A DNA stretch of 64,000 nucleotides, from assembly GCF_017562075.2 (NCBI RefSeq), contig NC_054085.1, positions 20,384,222-20,448,221 of the forward strand. The letters are read 5' to 3'. Below the pieces are notes generated by a model that was not told the DNA's origin, did not search any database, and saw nothing but the letters and a program-made list of their open reading frames with translations. The DNA comes from Anopheles merus (taxonomy: Eukaryota > Arthropoda > Insecta > Diptera > Culicidae). The translations under genes were made by a program, and so were the position numbers. Positions 14,376-27,000 of this stretch are shown here, piece after piece; within the stretch, counting starts at the first letter, position 1, and every line of letters begins with the position of its first letter.

Positions 14376-15339
14376 GAGCCGGGTTTATGTGTTTTTCTAA
14401 CGGCTCCCGGTGGAGATATTGGCTTGATTGAAGGGTAAGCCTTCGGGGAAAAACCATCCTCGCTCACAGTGTGCGTGGAATGGGTTTTTCATCGGGTTGC
14501 CCTTTTGGCACTAGGCAATGGTTGTCGACATGGTGTGGAGGCGCGTGCCACAAGTTTCGTGCCTTCCTCTCTGCTCGGTCAAGTAGCCGGGTGGCCTTAT
14601 TGGCTTACCCAGCCGACACGGTACGCTGCTCGGGATGGGGATATGATGACAAGAGTGTTCCATTAAAATTATTAGACCCGCGTGTCGTGGAGACGCCTAC
14701 CGGACTGTGATTGTAAAACCGAGCGCAGCACTGTTGATATTAGGTATAGATTTCATAATTTCTGCACTTTCAATCAATCAGTGTCAATCAAATGGGAAGA
14801 TGCAATGAGCACAACTGTGAAAAAAGGGATATGGATGGTACAAGGATAATCTAATTTCAGTTCTATTTGTTGTACGAGGCCATCCACCAGTGTCTGAGTA
14901 GTATCCGCCTGCACGTGGTACAGACAAGGTTCTAGCGGCTGGTATGACATGAACGCGTAGGTACCAGAAGAGCAATCATTAAATATACATTTGTTCAACT
15001 GTATTGATAAGATTAGGTATAAAGCATGAATCGCTCTAGATGGCATTTGGATAAACGCTTCTGTTGACTTTATTCTGCCCTCTTCAGATGTTAAGTCAAT
15101 AGTATACCTTCACGACGCAAGACAAGTATACCGGTTATGGAGGGCTTTAAATAATTAGAACTATGTAAAGCAATCACACAAGACATCAAAAGCAGTGAGT
15201 TGTTAGCATTGCATTGAACATTTCATACTACATCTTTGTGCTGACTGACTGACTGCAAAGCGTCCAGAGTCCAGTCCGGCGTCTTCTAAACCCAGAAGTC
15301 ACAAAGCGCAATATTTGCTTATCCACAATTGAAGTGTTC

Positions 15340-15967
15340 GGAAATGTTTGTTATTGAGACAGGTGAAGTCTGGAATCGGGGCCCTTCACGATTCTAGTCA
15401 GTTTTTTGTATGGAGTTTGATAGTTGGAGGCTGAAATCATGTAAAAACTCCATACAAAACCACACAAAAAACTAGCCTGCAATTTTCAGTCTAGATTATG
15501 CTAGCCTCAAAGCTAGAATTAGATTCGAGTACCTGCTCGAAAACACAGTGTTGTTTACATTTACCCCAAGGTGCCTCAAAGAGATGACGTGGTGGAATCT
15601 AGAATCAAAGTGTATGTAGTCCAGGTGGTCTCATAGTATGTTTTTTTTTTAAACCAAATTTGAATATCACTTTTTGACAAGATGAGTGAAAACTTTTGTT
15701 CAACCAAGCTTTCTTGAGACTTGACGAATACTCAAAACACTCTTAATATTTTCATTCAGAAGCAGAAGCGATAAAAATCAGCCTTCTAAATTCATACACC
15801 TTGGGATAAGCCCACTTGTATATTATACTTACTTAGATAGCTGCTCGAAAACTGCTATACAATGCAAACAGCTGACAGGCTGACATTTCAGCCTACGATT
15901 TTACAACGGAAAGGGTCCCATCAACAGATTCCAGACTTTGCCTGTCTCAATATCAAACATTTCTGAT
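15340..15967. mobile_element. Inverted-repeat element (probable MITE), about 630 bp
   Basis: Left arm 15340-15385 (GAAATGTTTGTTATTGAGAC, then AGGTGAAGTCTGGAATC) pairs with the right arm at about 15910-15965, whose reverse strand reads GAAATGTTTGATATTGAGAC then AGGCAAAGTCTGGAATC. Inside the left part is a smaller hairpin (15401-15470) made from TTTTTTGTATGGAGTTT and its complement. No convincing target duplication was found, so the exact ends are uncertain. Confidence 0.6.
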
Positions 15968-18900
15968 AAAGCATCAAAGCAGTCTGATAAAGCATTCTTT
16001 CTAAAAGCCAAGAAAGAGCTAGTAGTATATTCTGGACCCAGTTTATCGCCCGAAAAACGCGTTATTTAACAAATTAGTAAAGTTTGACATTTTAAACAAA
16101 TCGAATCTAGGATTGAACTAAGAACCGTTCTAATCCAATCTTGTGCGTTACGCACACCACTATAAAGCCGCCCTGCACAAGGCAAGTAAATTGCTTACAA
16201 AACGACGCACCGCAACCAAGATCGTTCACATTTATCTTCCGCCGGCTAGATTTACAACGTTTCATCCAGCCAATTCACGCGCTTCCAACTGTCCAGCGTA
16301 TCAAATCTCCAAAAAAAGATACACACTTGATAGGATACTCAACTACTCGGTAATTTCTCGATGATTTATAGCTTGCGTTCGGGGCTGAACATTATCAAAC
16401 ACAAATCTACCCCAGCCGATAAGCTTAACTTCACCCTCCCGCTCTGGTTTTGCAGTATTTATCACCCACAAACATTCTGCCTGAAGAATGGGGCCCCCGT
16501 GCCGGCCCGCCGTTCCTCCGGTGGACGAATCGTTAATCCTAAGCATCTCGTCGTACGCTTCACCGGCAGCCCGACTACTACCACTCGGCGGTTAATCCTG
16601 CGAATATGGAGTTATTTGCTTCCAACAGCGCGCAACAAACTCGGCTCGGAGTCTTTCACACAATCCACCCCAAAAGTGGATGTAATGTGAGGACCAATCG
16701 ACAGGCTGCATCATTTACCTCTGGGCCGCCGTGTTTGCTAGTATCTGCGTCTGGTTTCTATCGCCCACTGGTAACTGGTAACTTTCCCCTTCTTCGCCAC
16801 TTATGATGAAGCACTGAAAGCGAAACCAAAACCATGGGCCAAATTCTATCTGACCAATATTTTCACTCACTGTATCTGTGTCGGTCGTTTTATTCTCCCC
16901 CTTCGTACCCACTCGTTTGCCCTCATTTCCTTATTGATTTTTGGCGCACAGGCGGCTCGCTGGGGGTGAAATTCTCGATAACAGGATTATCGCCAGCTGA
17001 TCTCGAACCGGTACTGTTTTCTTCCTCCTCCCTTTTTGTCGCCGTTTGCTGGCCGGAACTGGCGAAAATCCAACGCACGTACCGGACCGGATGCCATTCA
17101 TGTTGGCCAGCCGTCCGGAAACTGTAATTCGTGCGCACTGTTTCCGTTTGCCTTTCCGTGGAAAACCGTGGTTCGAATGGGTGGGTTTTGTGTATCCACG
17201 CGTTGCATAATCACACACACACACCCAGCAGCAGCAGAAATGACGGGGACGAAAAATTGACGATTATGTGGAATACAAAAAGAGATTCCCGAGCATCAGG
17301 ACCATCACCACCACTGTCCGCCGCTTCACAATTCCATATTGGCAGGTTTAACTTTTTCTGGTGCCAAACCGTTTCGTTCGGTGAAAAGTGTGAGATTGGG
17401 AGGATATTATGAGATATTTTACCATCAGGGAAAACGGGAAAAACGGTTCTTTTGAAGTGGCCATCATAAAAATGTTGCAAGTACAAACCACTTCGGTGAA
17501 CGATTGGTAAGGAAAACCAACCGTCAGCCAGTTTTGGGTAGCTTTGCAATGACGAGAAGTACATCCTTTTTTTGTTGCAAAATCGATCGAAGTATTTTAT
17601 GGGAAAGCTTAAAGCTTATTTTACCTTTGAGTATCAACGTTAACGAGGCGAAAAAAAGAAGGATGAAACAGGATATAAAAGTTCGATATCGTATGGGAGA
17701 TTTGGGCGCAATGGCCAACCTTAATAACGAAATTACGATATCATGTTTTAGGATTTAGTGCAGAATTACATTTTAAGTGTTTTAAGTAGATGCCATAGAA
17801 CAGAGATTAAACTGTAAATTTATTATCTGGTCCCATTTGCGGATGGCTTTTTTATAAGGCAATTTTACAGGGCTCTTGATGAAGTGTATTTAAGTATTAC
17901 TAGAGTATAAAAGCAAAAAACAAATGTATTATTTTACATTAATGTATTAATGTAAAGCTCAATTTCATAAATTAATTATTGAAAATTGAAGAAAACAAGA
18001 ACCTCCGTAACATCTCTTGAGTGACGCTACGATGTTATACCAAGACCATATTGCCCCAAATTCCCATACAGACAGAAACAAAACGGACCTGAAAAAAGGG
18101 AGTTTTTGCTTGTTGCAAGGGTTCAATGTTCAACCTACAAACCTATATTTTTTATGAAGGGTAAGCATTAAAAAAGCTCCATAAAACCGACTTCCCAAAA
18201 GGAGTCCTGCAAAGGTGTTGCAAAAAGGTAAGCGACTATCGAAATAATATAAAACATTGAATGTTAAAAGATGTATTAAAGCGATTATTTAAGGGTCGGT
18301 TGGTGTTGTCGTGCCACGATTCACAAAATAATCGAGCGAACGGTTAAAATTAAAAAGGTTTTGCAAAACAAAGCATCTCCCAGGGCGTGCCATGCGCAAG
18401 TGCCCGTGTCGGCCAGTCCAATAGAAGAATGTTACAAATTATTATCATAATTACACTACGCCTTTCGCTGGCCGGAAAATCCTTCCGCACCATTATTTCG
18501 CAAATAGTTCGTCATCCGCTGGCGCTGGCACAAACAAACGGCGCTGACCGTTTGCCTTCTGCAGCCGCATGCCGCCAGCAGCAACATAATTAGCATCGCT
18601 TAATTTAGCGAAAAACATCTCAATCAACAAACGCCAACCAACCTTTTGCGGTTGCGTCTGCAGAATGGAGAAGCTCGGTTTTTTGGGCTGATTGTTTTCG
18701 TCTTTTTTTTGGGTTCGAACTGCTGGCTGCACAAAACTCATCACACTGAGTTGCCGCATTGTTCCGCCTCGGCCCACCAACGCAGCTAATTGAAGTGGGG
18801 CGGCCGGTTTGTTTGGAGCAATCATTTCCATATTGGCGTGCGCCATGTTTTTGCATAGTTGCGAGCGAAGAACGGGATGCCCCGGAATATGCGATATGCT

Positions 18901-19866
18901 TGCCGCGGGGCATACCGACGGGAGAAAATGCCCCTAAACCCAAGCCCGCGAGTCCATCATTAATAATTCATTAAAGAACGCGTTACGGTTACATTTAAAT
19001 CGGTACGCGCGCAAAAACCGAAGTGTGCCTTGGAAAATGCGTTACAGCTAAGCCAGTTGTTGGAGAGGAGAGGGAAAGGCTCGACAAAGTAACACAAAGG
19101 TTTGTGATGCAGGAAAAGCTGTGCAGGAATTTCGAAGAAGGTTAGCGCTCGGTTGGGTTTGCTCTTTTACGCCGCAACAAGGCGGATGGTTGGTGCGGGA
19201 GGATGAATTTTAAATTTATATTCAATCCCATTTGCACCGTTTTGTGATGACGATGATGACAAAGCGAGAGTCTTATTGATTTACCGTCTTGCTCGATGGT
19301 GCCGTTTCGGCCTGTGTTTACGTTCAGCCCGGGAAGCGGCGTGAACAAACAATGATAGCGGTTTAATTAAATTCTCCCATGCTAATAGGTTGAGCATGAT
19401 ATCAATTAGGAATGCGAGAGGAGTTGAAACCATTCGAATTGGAAGTCTGAAACTTGTATTGGATTTTAAAGCGCTTATTTATGCCTTTGATTGGTTCTTG
19501 GTGTCTTTTTGTATATTTCTCTGCAACAAGTAATCTATGTAATTGCATTCTAGCATTAATTTTCTGATTTTTTTCCCTGCTGATATTGAACAAAGTTTTC
19601 CAAAATGAATTATTATAAAGCTTTTTTTTCTACGTTTTATCCGCGTTATACATGCTTCAAAAACGTAGCATAAAGAGTAAATATTTGCCATTGGATGGTT
19701 GAAAATCATGTTGACGAAATTGATAAACAATGTTGAGCGAGTTCGATGGAAGATTACATAAATTATGTATGTTTGTCGTTTGGGATTTGAAAAACTAAAA
19801 ATTAATTGTAAAAATTAAAAATTAATAATGGATATGAATATATTTTCATATTTTTATAACTACATA
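15968..19866. other. No recognisable gene
   Basis: Mixed-composition non-coding DNA. A small palindrome built on ATTAATGTA lies near 17940. No convincing coding frames, RNA genes or further inverted-repeat elements were found. Confidence 0.55.
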
Positions 19867-20677
19867 CAGTGAATGCTAAAAGTATTCGTCTAGCTGAACA
19901 TTTTACAGAAAAAGGCGAATGAAGGCTGCAAGGCGGCAATGATCGGTAAAAGTAATGCAAAGGTTGGTAAAAAACACATTTTGTAAAGAAGAGATGCATT
20001 AAAATAGTGCAATATCACCCAAAAAAAAAAAAACCAAAAACAAAAAAGTCGTCTGACTGGTGCGCAAAATGTATATGACTGAGCTACGCTGGCCAATAAC
20101 TACGTAGGCACGAATTAAATTATTAGTATTATTATCAATGTGATAATGGCTTGATTTCAAATTAATGCACTTCTGTTGTTTCTATTACACTTCGAGTGGT
20201 CCGGGAGGTACTAAAAGCGGGGGAATCAAAGGAACAGAGCATGATGGCATAAATCTAGTCTTATTATCTTTCCTAGCCTTTTAAAAGCTTATAGGACATG
20301 TGGAAGACCTCATTCATTCGTCTGATCAGCGTTTGGCCATTTTTCTGACACGAAATGTGTGTCAAACTGTCAACTAAGCAGCCATCCAAAAATTCCAATA
20401 TAACCCATCAATCAGTACATTTTATGATGGCTAATAAGAAAACGAGAAGAGGTGGGTGAGTTTAGTTGCTGTTGTACTATTTTAATGCATGGCGTTGATA
20501 TCAACATGGTGGCTCTTAACAGCTCATATATTTCATAGAAGTTTCATACAATTTTGCTCTTGCGTTAACAATTTGGCTCTTCGCGTGAAGCTCTATGAAC
20601 ATTATTGTAGAATTTAGCTCTTATGGTCGTCAAGTTTGCTGACCGCTGAGCTAGACGAATACTTTTAGAACTCACTG
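19867..20677. mobile_element. Non-autonomous Tc1/mariner-type element (MITE), 811 bp
   Basis: Terminal inverted repeats of about 33 bp: the left end starts CAGTGAATGCTAAAAGTATT and the right end is its near-exact reverse complement, continuing through the CGTCTAGCT block on both sides. The element is flanked by TA on each side, the Tc1/mariner target duplication. The interior has no transposase-like frame. A CAGTG terminus plus TA duplication is typical of the superfamily; the family name is not known to me. Confidence 0.8.
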
Positions 20678-22739
20678 TATATCGCTCCATTAAAATTAAC
20701 TTACACTAGCTAAGGATTGAATTTAGATTCTGGAAATAAAACATTCAATATTTCATGTCAAAAATAATTTGAATTTCATTTTGAGCTTTCAATTGACAAA
20801 TGAAAAAGTCATTACTTACCCAGCGAACAATTTCACCAGAGAATAGTCCCTTACTCGATGTGTCGTTCACAGCAACACTTTAATAACCAGTTTATTATAT
20901 TGAACACAAGTCACACAATTGTCACTTTTACACTTTACAAAAGCTAACAAAAATTAATAAAAAAAATGATTAAAATAAATGGTTCACAGGACACATCCAA
21001 TCAATATCATCAGCATGTTAAATGGTCTAAAAACTCCAGAACACAAACATACAATAGGTACATTTGAACAAGTGGAAATTATACACTGTACACCTTCAAT
21101 CTCGAGGTAAATGTTGAAACCAAACACACACTTTCTCGCCCAAAAAGCCACGGAAAAATGCTCTAAAAAAGTTGTGTTTTGCTCAATGCTCCTTTCTCTC
21201 GTTGTTCGTTCACACTCGTTCTTTCGCCTTAGCTGCCTCATCAAAATAAATGAAGCGCCTTTTTTGCTACACTTAGCACGGTTCAAAATGGTAAAACGGG
21301 AAAATCCATATCGAAACAAAAGTAAAAACCCACCCAACAAAATACGCCGCAGTGATACAGAATTGATATTGAATAGGCACCACGCCATCAGACCGAACCG
21401 GCACCGAACGCAAATGGACGCGACTTGAAGACGACGGCGCAAAGGAACTCGTGCATAAGTGAGATTTTAATATTTGATTCGTAGGCTCATGTGTGTGTGT
21501 GTGTGTGTGTGGGTGTATTTCCACTCAGTTCCATTTACCGGTCAGGAACGCTGTAACAACGCAGGTGTAATTTTCCGCTGGTTGTTTCCTTTTCCTTGGC
21601 ATTTACGATGCGGGCGAGTTGGAAACGTGTGCTTCACTGAGTCATAAACATTTACGACCGAAACTCACGCACACACACAGAGGCAGACATGCAGGCACTG
21701 ACACAAATTGACGCACTCTTGCTAGAACGTACATGTGGAAATCGTTTCTCTTCACTCACACACCACACCACTCGCTCCCTTGTTATAAGTTTTTCCTTTT
21801 AGTCGATCGAACTTGATCAAGGCCAGCACTCACCGCGAAAGCCCTTTTTGCCACCAAACTCACACCGACAGACACCGAAATCACGCCAGTGTGCATTATT
21901 GGCTTTGATTTTGCTTCGCCACTGTTCACGCTTCTTCCCGTGGCGCATTTTCTTTCCATTTCCCAAAAAAAAACAAGCGGGCGCGATGCTTTTACTTTTC
22001 CTTGTCCACTACCCTGTTGCCCTTTTTCCTTTTCCCCTTTCTGGCAATCATCTGGCAGTGATTTTGGCGGGCAGATTTTGCGAAGAGCACCCATAACGCT
22101 CCACCGAATCCAAATCCCTGCTAACGCGCGCGCGTCTACAATTTATGAATAAGTAAAACGCTGGCCAAAAGTTTTGGCTTCGCGACCCATTCCTGCCCTG
22201 CCGCTGCTAATAATGGAAAACACGCGTTCCTCCCCTCACGCGCGCGTTTTTTGGCGACGATTTAGGGACCGTCGTTTGGGGGTGAAACTTTTCCACCTTT
22301 CTTTTTGTGGGAAGGATATCTTATTTTCCCGCCACAGAATTTCCGTTCTAAATGGTTGTTGACAGCGGGAAGAGGGGAAAAAGGAGGAGAGGGGGCGGAA
22401 ACAAAGGTCCGTAAGTGTTTCCTGTAATACTTTTCGATTATCCAGACACACACACACACACACACATTCACTCGCGCCTATTGCTTATAATAAGAGCAAA
22501 ACGATAAAAATAAATAAAATCCGAATCCCACGACCGTTGAGACGAAAAAAGTTTCCAGCCACCAATTGTTATTAATTTTTTGCTTTTTTGCTGTCCACTT
22601 TGCCTTTTTTTGTGACCATTGAAAATATTTTTCCGATTGCACAACAACAAACACTTGGAAAAATTCTACAAATTGTCACTCCTTGCTCGGTAAACACAGC
22701 CACTGTAAACCAATCGGGCCAACCTGCCAAAAGTCACCA
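20678..22739. other. Non-coding interval, possibly a long minus-strand 5' UTR or first exon
   Basis: Contains the candidate donor at 20820/20819 (minus), many CA/TG runs and short GC-rich patches. The longest frames (20984-21442, minus) look random. Confidence 0.4.
21490..21510. repeat. (TG)10 microsatellite
   Basis: TG run in the interval leading to the promoter-like island. Comparable short CA/TG runs occur at 475-490, 9236-9252, 13397-13420, 22446-22466 and 61269-61286, and a (GA)9 run at 9460-9477. Confidence 0.93.
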
Positions 22740-23050
22740 CCGAAGAGACCACACTCGCTCACTGGCGTAAAGACGCGAAACGGTTGACGCGCGAAACGTT
22801 GTGACGCAACGGCGACGTGCTAACGGTTCAAAGTCTCGACGCAATCTAACCGTCGACGGCGCGTGGCTGCTACTATTTGAATGAGCGCACTACTGGCTTG
22901 CTTTGTTATTTCTGTACCAACCGCGAGAGAGAGAGAGAGCGCGAGCGCGCGCGCGCTGCAATATGGCGCCGAGAGCAAACATGGTGTCCCCGCTCTCAAC
23001 ATGGCGCCGTCGGAGGAGAGTGTACGCGCTCTCTTTTGTAATGCCGGGTG
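22740..23050 (-). promoter_or_regulatory. GC-rich GAGA/CG promoter-like island
   Basis: This is an isolated CpG-rich block in AT-rich surroundings. It contains (GA)n at 22925-22939, (GC)n at 22944-22956, two ATGGCGCC words and several CGCG words. GAGA tracts recruit GAGA factor at many insect promoters. On the minus strand the sequence runs towards a good splice donor (GTAAGTAA, exon end at 20820), so a minus-strand gene with a long non-coding first exon and coding exons beyond the left edge is possible. No TATA box or unambiguous initiator was identified; direction is inferred. Confidence 0.35.
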
Positions 23051-23751
23051 AGACGAACGAAAACAAACAAACCGTGTAATCTAACCACCGTCCAGCGGCA
23101 TCGGTGGAAGATATAGGGAAGCGGAGAGCGGTGCCGGAAAATGGGGAAATGTTGGAGCAAAAATGGTTCAAAAGTTTGCTCGGATCTGTATGAGCTGCTG
23201 TTGCGTTAAGCCAATTTTTATCTATCACAAACACCGGCAAGCTGCTTTCGGGGTGTTTGCATACAATTGCGACTGTTTGCGAGCAGCATGTAAGTACAGT
23301 TTTGAGACGAGAGAGCATCGAATCCATTTTTTTTACTCTTTCATTATTATCTCTGAGATTGAGTGGGATCTGCTGAGCGGCGTAGAATATGTGAGAAACG
23401 AATGAGCGATGTAAACAAAACGTGCAATCAACAAGACACACACACACAAACACTCTGTGTGTGGCGCAAAAACTGTGGATGCTGCTCCGTGACCGTGTAG
23501 GCAAGTGTTGCCAGCAACTGGCAAAAAAGTATCCATATTCAGTTTGATGATTGTTGCAATGCTTCATTATTTTTAATTCCTTTCTTCTCGTGCAGCTCAT
23601 AGGATTTTTGTTTTTTTTTTTCTCTTTTACTCGTTTCATTTCAAGGGAAAAGATAAAAATTACTAGTTTTGCGATATTTTAAAAATTCTGTAAAATTATA
23701 ATGTATTTTTCCATACTACTGTGTAATTCTATTTATGAACGCAAATCAGTA

Positions 23752-24004
23752 AAAAGGTTTTCCAGGAATTTTCATAGTTGTGTGACACTTCCTAGACTCT
23801 TTCCTATGGGAAGTGAACTTTATATGATGGAAATTGAACTATAAGGCACCGTTTTTGGACATGAACCTTGGAAATTCCTATTAGATTTGCCCAACATGGG
23901 GTGCCCAACATGATAGAGTCCAATTCCCATTTCATTAAGTTCATTTCACGCAAGAAAGAGTCAATTACGTGTTCCACAGCTATGAGAACTTCTGGAAAAC
24001 CCTA
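23752..24004. mobile_element. MITE copy 1 of a CAGGGTTTTCC-terminus family
   Basis: Inverted arms of roughly 50 bp: the left reads GGTTTTCCAGGAATTTTCAT and the right, reversed, reads GGGTTTTCCAGAAGTTCTCA. They continue through CATAGYTGTG and ACTCTTTC blocks. Flanked by TA-rich ends. A second copy is at 52463-52699, in the same orientation. No coding capacity. Confidence 0.75.
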
Positions 24005-27000
24005 TAAAATAAAACATAATGTATTTCGTGTAATATTTTAAACATTTTTGCCGAAAAACATAAACATTTCGCAAAATATTTCAGGAAAACATTTCGCATA
24101 TAGGACTGACAGGAATATGTCAAAACTGGTCGAATGGGTAAATTATCTACTGCAAATTTTCCAATACTTTACCCTTAAATTACCGGTAATCTAGCGATAA
24201 GATAGTGGTAATTTAAGCCCCATTCGTTGGACTGGGTGGTATACAGTGGCGGAATAACTAGAGCTCTTACAGAAGTTAAATAAAAGAGCAGAGTTGAAAG
24301 ATTCTCCAGCAAAGATAGGTTGATAGGTTAATGATCTTAAGATTAGGAGAATGACTATTTTTTGTCTAAACTTTGGGTCGTCTTTTTAACCTCAGCCATA
24401 AAATAAAATCGTAAGCAAATCACTAAATAATAGAATATTATTGCTAAAAAATGGAGACGCTTGGTGGCGCGTAAATTATTATTGACTTTTATTATTTTCA
24501 TTTCATTTTCATCTTTTAAATTCCACTTCTCTAGTTTAAATATTATTATCTAAAAAAAATGAATCATCACTCAACGTAAGAACTGTCAAAATACGATTAT
24601 TCCTTCAATGCGACAAATTCGACAAATGGTTCAAAACAGCATAATGACTGCGTTTTATTATTTTTTTTTATTAAAGTGCCATTTTGATAATAACCAAACT
24701 ATGTTCGACCCAGACCCCAGGCTCCGAGGCCAATGCCCTTAAAGCACCCTCCAACTGTACCGCTCAATCGCTCGACAGGTCATTAGTTTTCATGACACTC
24801 TAAGATGGGTGATAATATTTATCATTCCCTACCTTCACCTTCATAACAACTAATGCCGCAAAAAGTTTCTCCATACCGTTCGGGGCAAAAAAGGGCCTAT
24901 AAACCTCGAGAAGTCTGCAGTTTGATTGCCTCGTTCCTCTCCACTGTCCCCCTTAACCCCCTCGTGGTCACCATTTTGTAGCTATCGGAGCATTTCCTGA
25001 GCATTTCCGTCTTATACCGGATATATCAGCTTAGCTTTTGCGTGGCCACTATCTTGCGCATCATCAAGAGACGAAAGCTCTCACCAAGCTCCGCTGTCCC
25101 TCGTGCAGGCGGCAGCACAGATTCCACACATCTTTTGTGCTGTGCGCCATCTCTATCTGGTAGTTAAGTTGCCGTCAGGAGAACAACAACAACAACAAAA
25201 AGTATCACACCATTTTTTTTGTCTCGATTGCAAGCGATTTCCCTTTGTTCTTGGATCATTACTCGCTAAGATGTGTGATGTGTGTGCGCCCGGTGTGTCG
25301 GGTGTATTGTCGCTCATAAGAAGCAAGATTTCCCGTTTTATTTCCAATCGAACAAATGGCATCCCTTTCAGGGTTGCATTTGCAACGCGTTTACTGCTGG
25401 TCTGCTTTGCTGTCGAGGGTGGATAGAAGAATTAGATTTAGCTTCAATCGAAGGATGAAACGGTGCCTGAAATTTCGCTTCGGTGCGCTGTTGAGCGCGT
25501 TGCCGCAATGGTGCTTTCTACAGCGTTCACTTAACGCCCGGGCGAATCGCTTCTCCTTTTCTGCTGAAGCATAAACACGCTCGCTCAAACGATACTGTAC
25601 AACGATCTGATTGCCAGCTCTACGGTATTGTTACGATCGTTGCCCATAGTAAAAAGGTAGTTTTGAATCGTTTCTTAATGACTGATTTCGTCTTTCTAAA
25701 TTTCAAATTATTCGATTGAATTAAAGCTTTTTTGGGATTACGTCTTCAAAATGAAGGAAAATCAGTCATACGAGGAGAAAACAGCATTATGGTATCATTC
25801 TCAGGTCAGTATTGTACAGTACAAGATTCGCAAGCTCATTGTGAGATGATATTAATAAGATTATAGTACTACGTATTAATATGATTCCAAGGGAAAAGCA
25901 AAGTATTGCTGCTTCCTATTCATTTTTCATACAAAAACATTAAATCAACCCTATCATCCTCAGTCATTATCGATACCATTGCCTTTTACTAATACTTTTC
26001 CCTTTTGTAGCTCACTCTTCTCAAACCTGTAGCAACTCCATCGCCGTTCTATTAAATCAACTGTTCTTGAACAAAAAAAAAATCATATATCTCGATCACC
26101 CTTTCCATCTTCATTACAAATACAAACACTCTCTCTCTCTTTCTTTCTCTTTCTCTCCCTGCACATATACAAACGAACGACAATAGATTAAGTAACAAAA
26201 ACCACACCGGCACAAGGCACGCTTCCGTACCGCCGTTGCCCGGATGCATGCCGAAACCGACGCCTGCCCGGGCGGGGGTTTTCCTACTCATTACCAGCTT
26301 ATCTGCAAACCGCAGCGCCTTTCCCGACATCATTATCACAGCATTACATATGCTGACGTGCCGGATGGGTGGAAGGACCGATGGGGCAGCAAAGTTTCCC
26401 TGAGTGTGTGTGTATGCGCGCTTTTTTGTCTACCTCCCAGCACGCGTGAGATTTCTGTCCCGGAACATTCCGCGCGGGATTTGGTGGTGCGTCACCCACC
26501 GGTGATGTGTGATATCCCCTGCATGTCTTTATCCCGGAAGGGCGAGATTTCAGGCGAACAAATCCTGAACAAAGTACCAGGTGAACGAAGTGATAACATA
26601 TTCCATCTTTCCATTCAGTTCTCGCTTGCCACTCGCTCTCTTTGCTGCACTTTAATCCAGACTAACGAGAAGGCATGACCGACTTCGGTAGTTTCCTTTT
26701 GGGCGAGAGCTTGGTTGTGTGTGTTTTTTAACACACCCGTAACCGTTTTCGTTGGTGATGAAGTGTTCACCTTCACTCAACACCTCAGACATCCCATAAA
26801 GCACGGTCGTTGCTTTTCACGCACCATTGCACGATTGGACGACACGACACTCGGTGTTGAGGTCGAAGGCGGTGGTTAGGGTAATCATTTAGATGCGGAA
26901 ATGCAAATAATGCATTGCTAGATTGACTAGTTTTTGTTATCAATTGTCAATTCATTTGAATAAAGTATGGGCTTCATAATATAATAGTTGTATATTTTTT

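Larger units (their letters stand above)
1..15339. other. No recognisable gene: non-coding DNA with simple repeats
   Basis: Open frames up to about 160 codons occur (for example 3206-3685 and 5481-5966, minus) but none resembles a protein family. They sit in locally GC-rich blocks, with equally long frames overlapping on the other strand. The region alternates GC-richer segments (2.0-3.7, 5.1-6.2 and 8.3-9.2 kb) with AT-rich ones. It could be intron or intergenic DNA. Only the simple repeats, the CTCF-like site and the weak promoter candidate listed separately can be supported. Confidence 0.6.

Noticed and set aside
14105..14467. Frames with long Thr-His or Cys-Val repeats
   Set aside because: Direct translations of the TG/CA microsatellites.
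22890..23639. 249-codon minus-strand open frame
   Set aside because: It crosses the GA/GC simple repeats and the promoter-like island; the peptide is random in composition with no family resemblance.
24244..24270. Another TACAGTGGCGGAATAACTAG terminus-like word
   Set aside because: No partner terminus and no target duplication detected.
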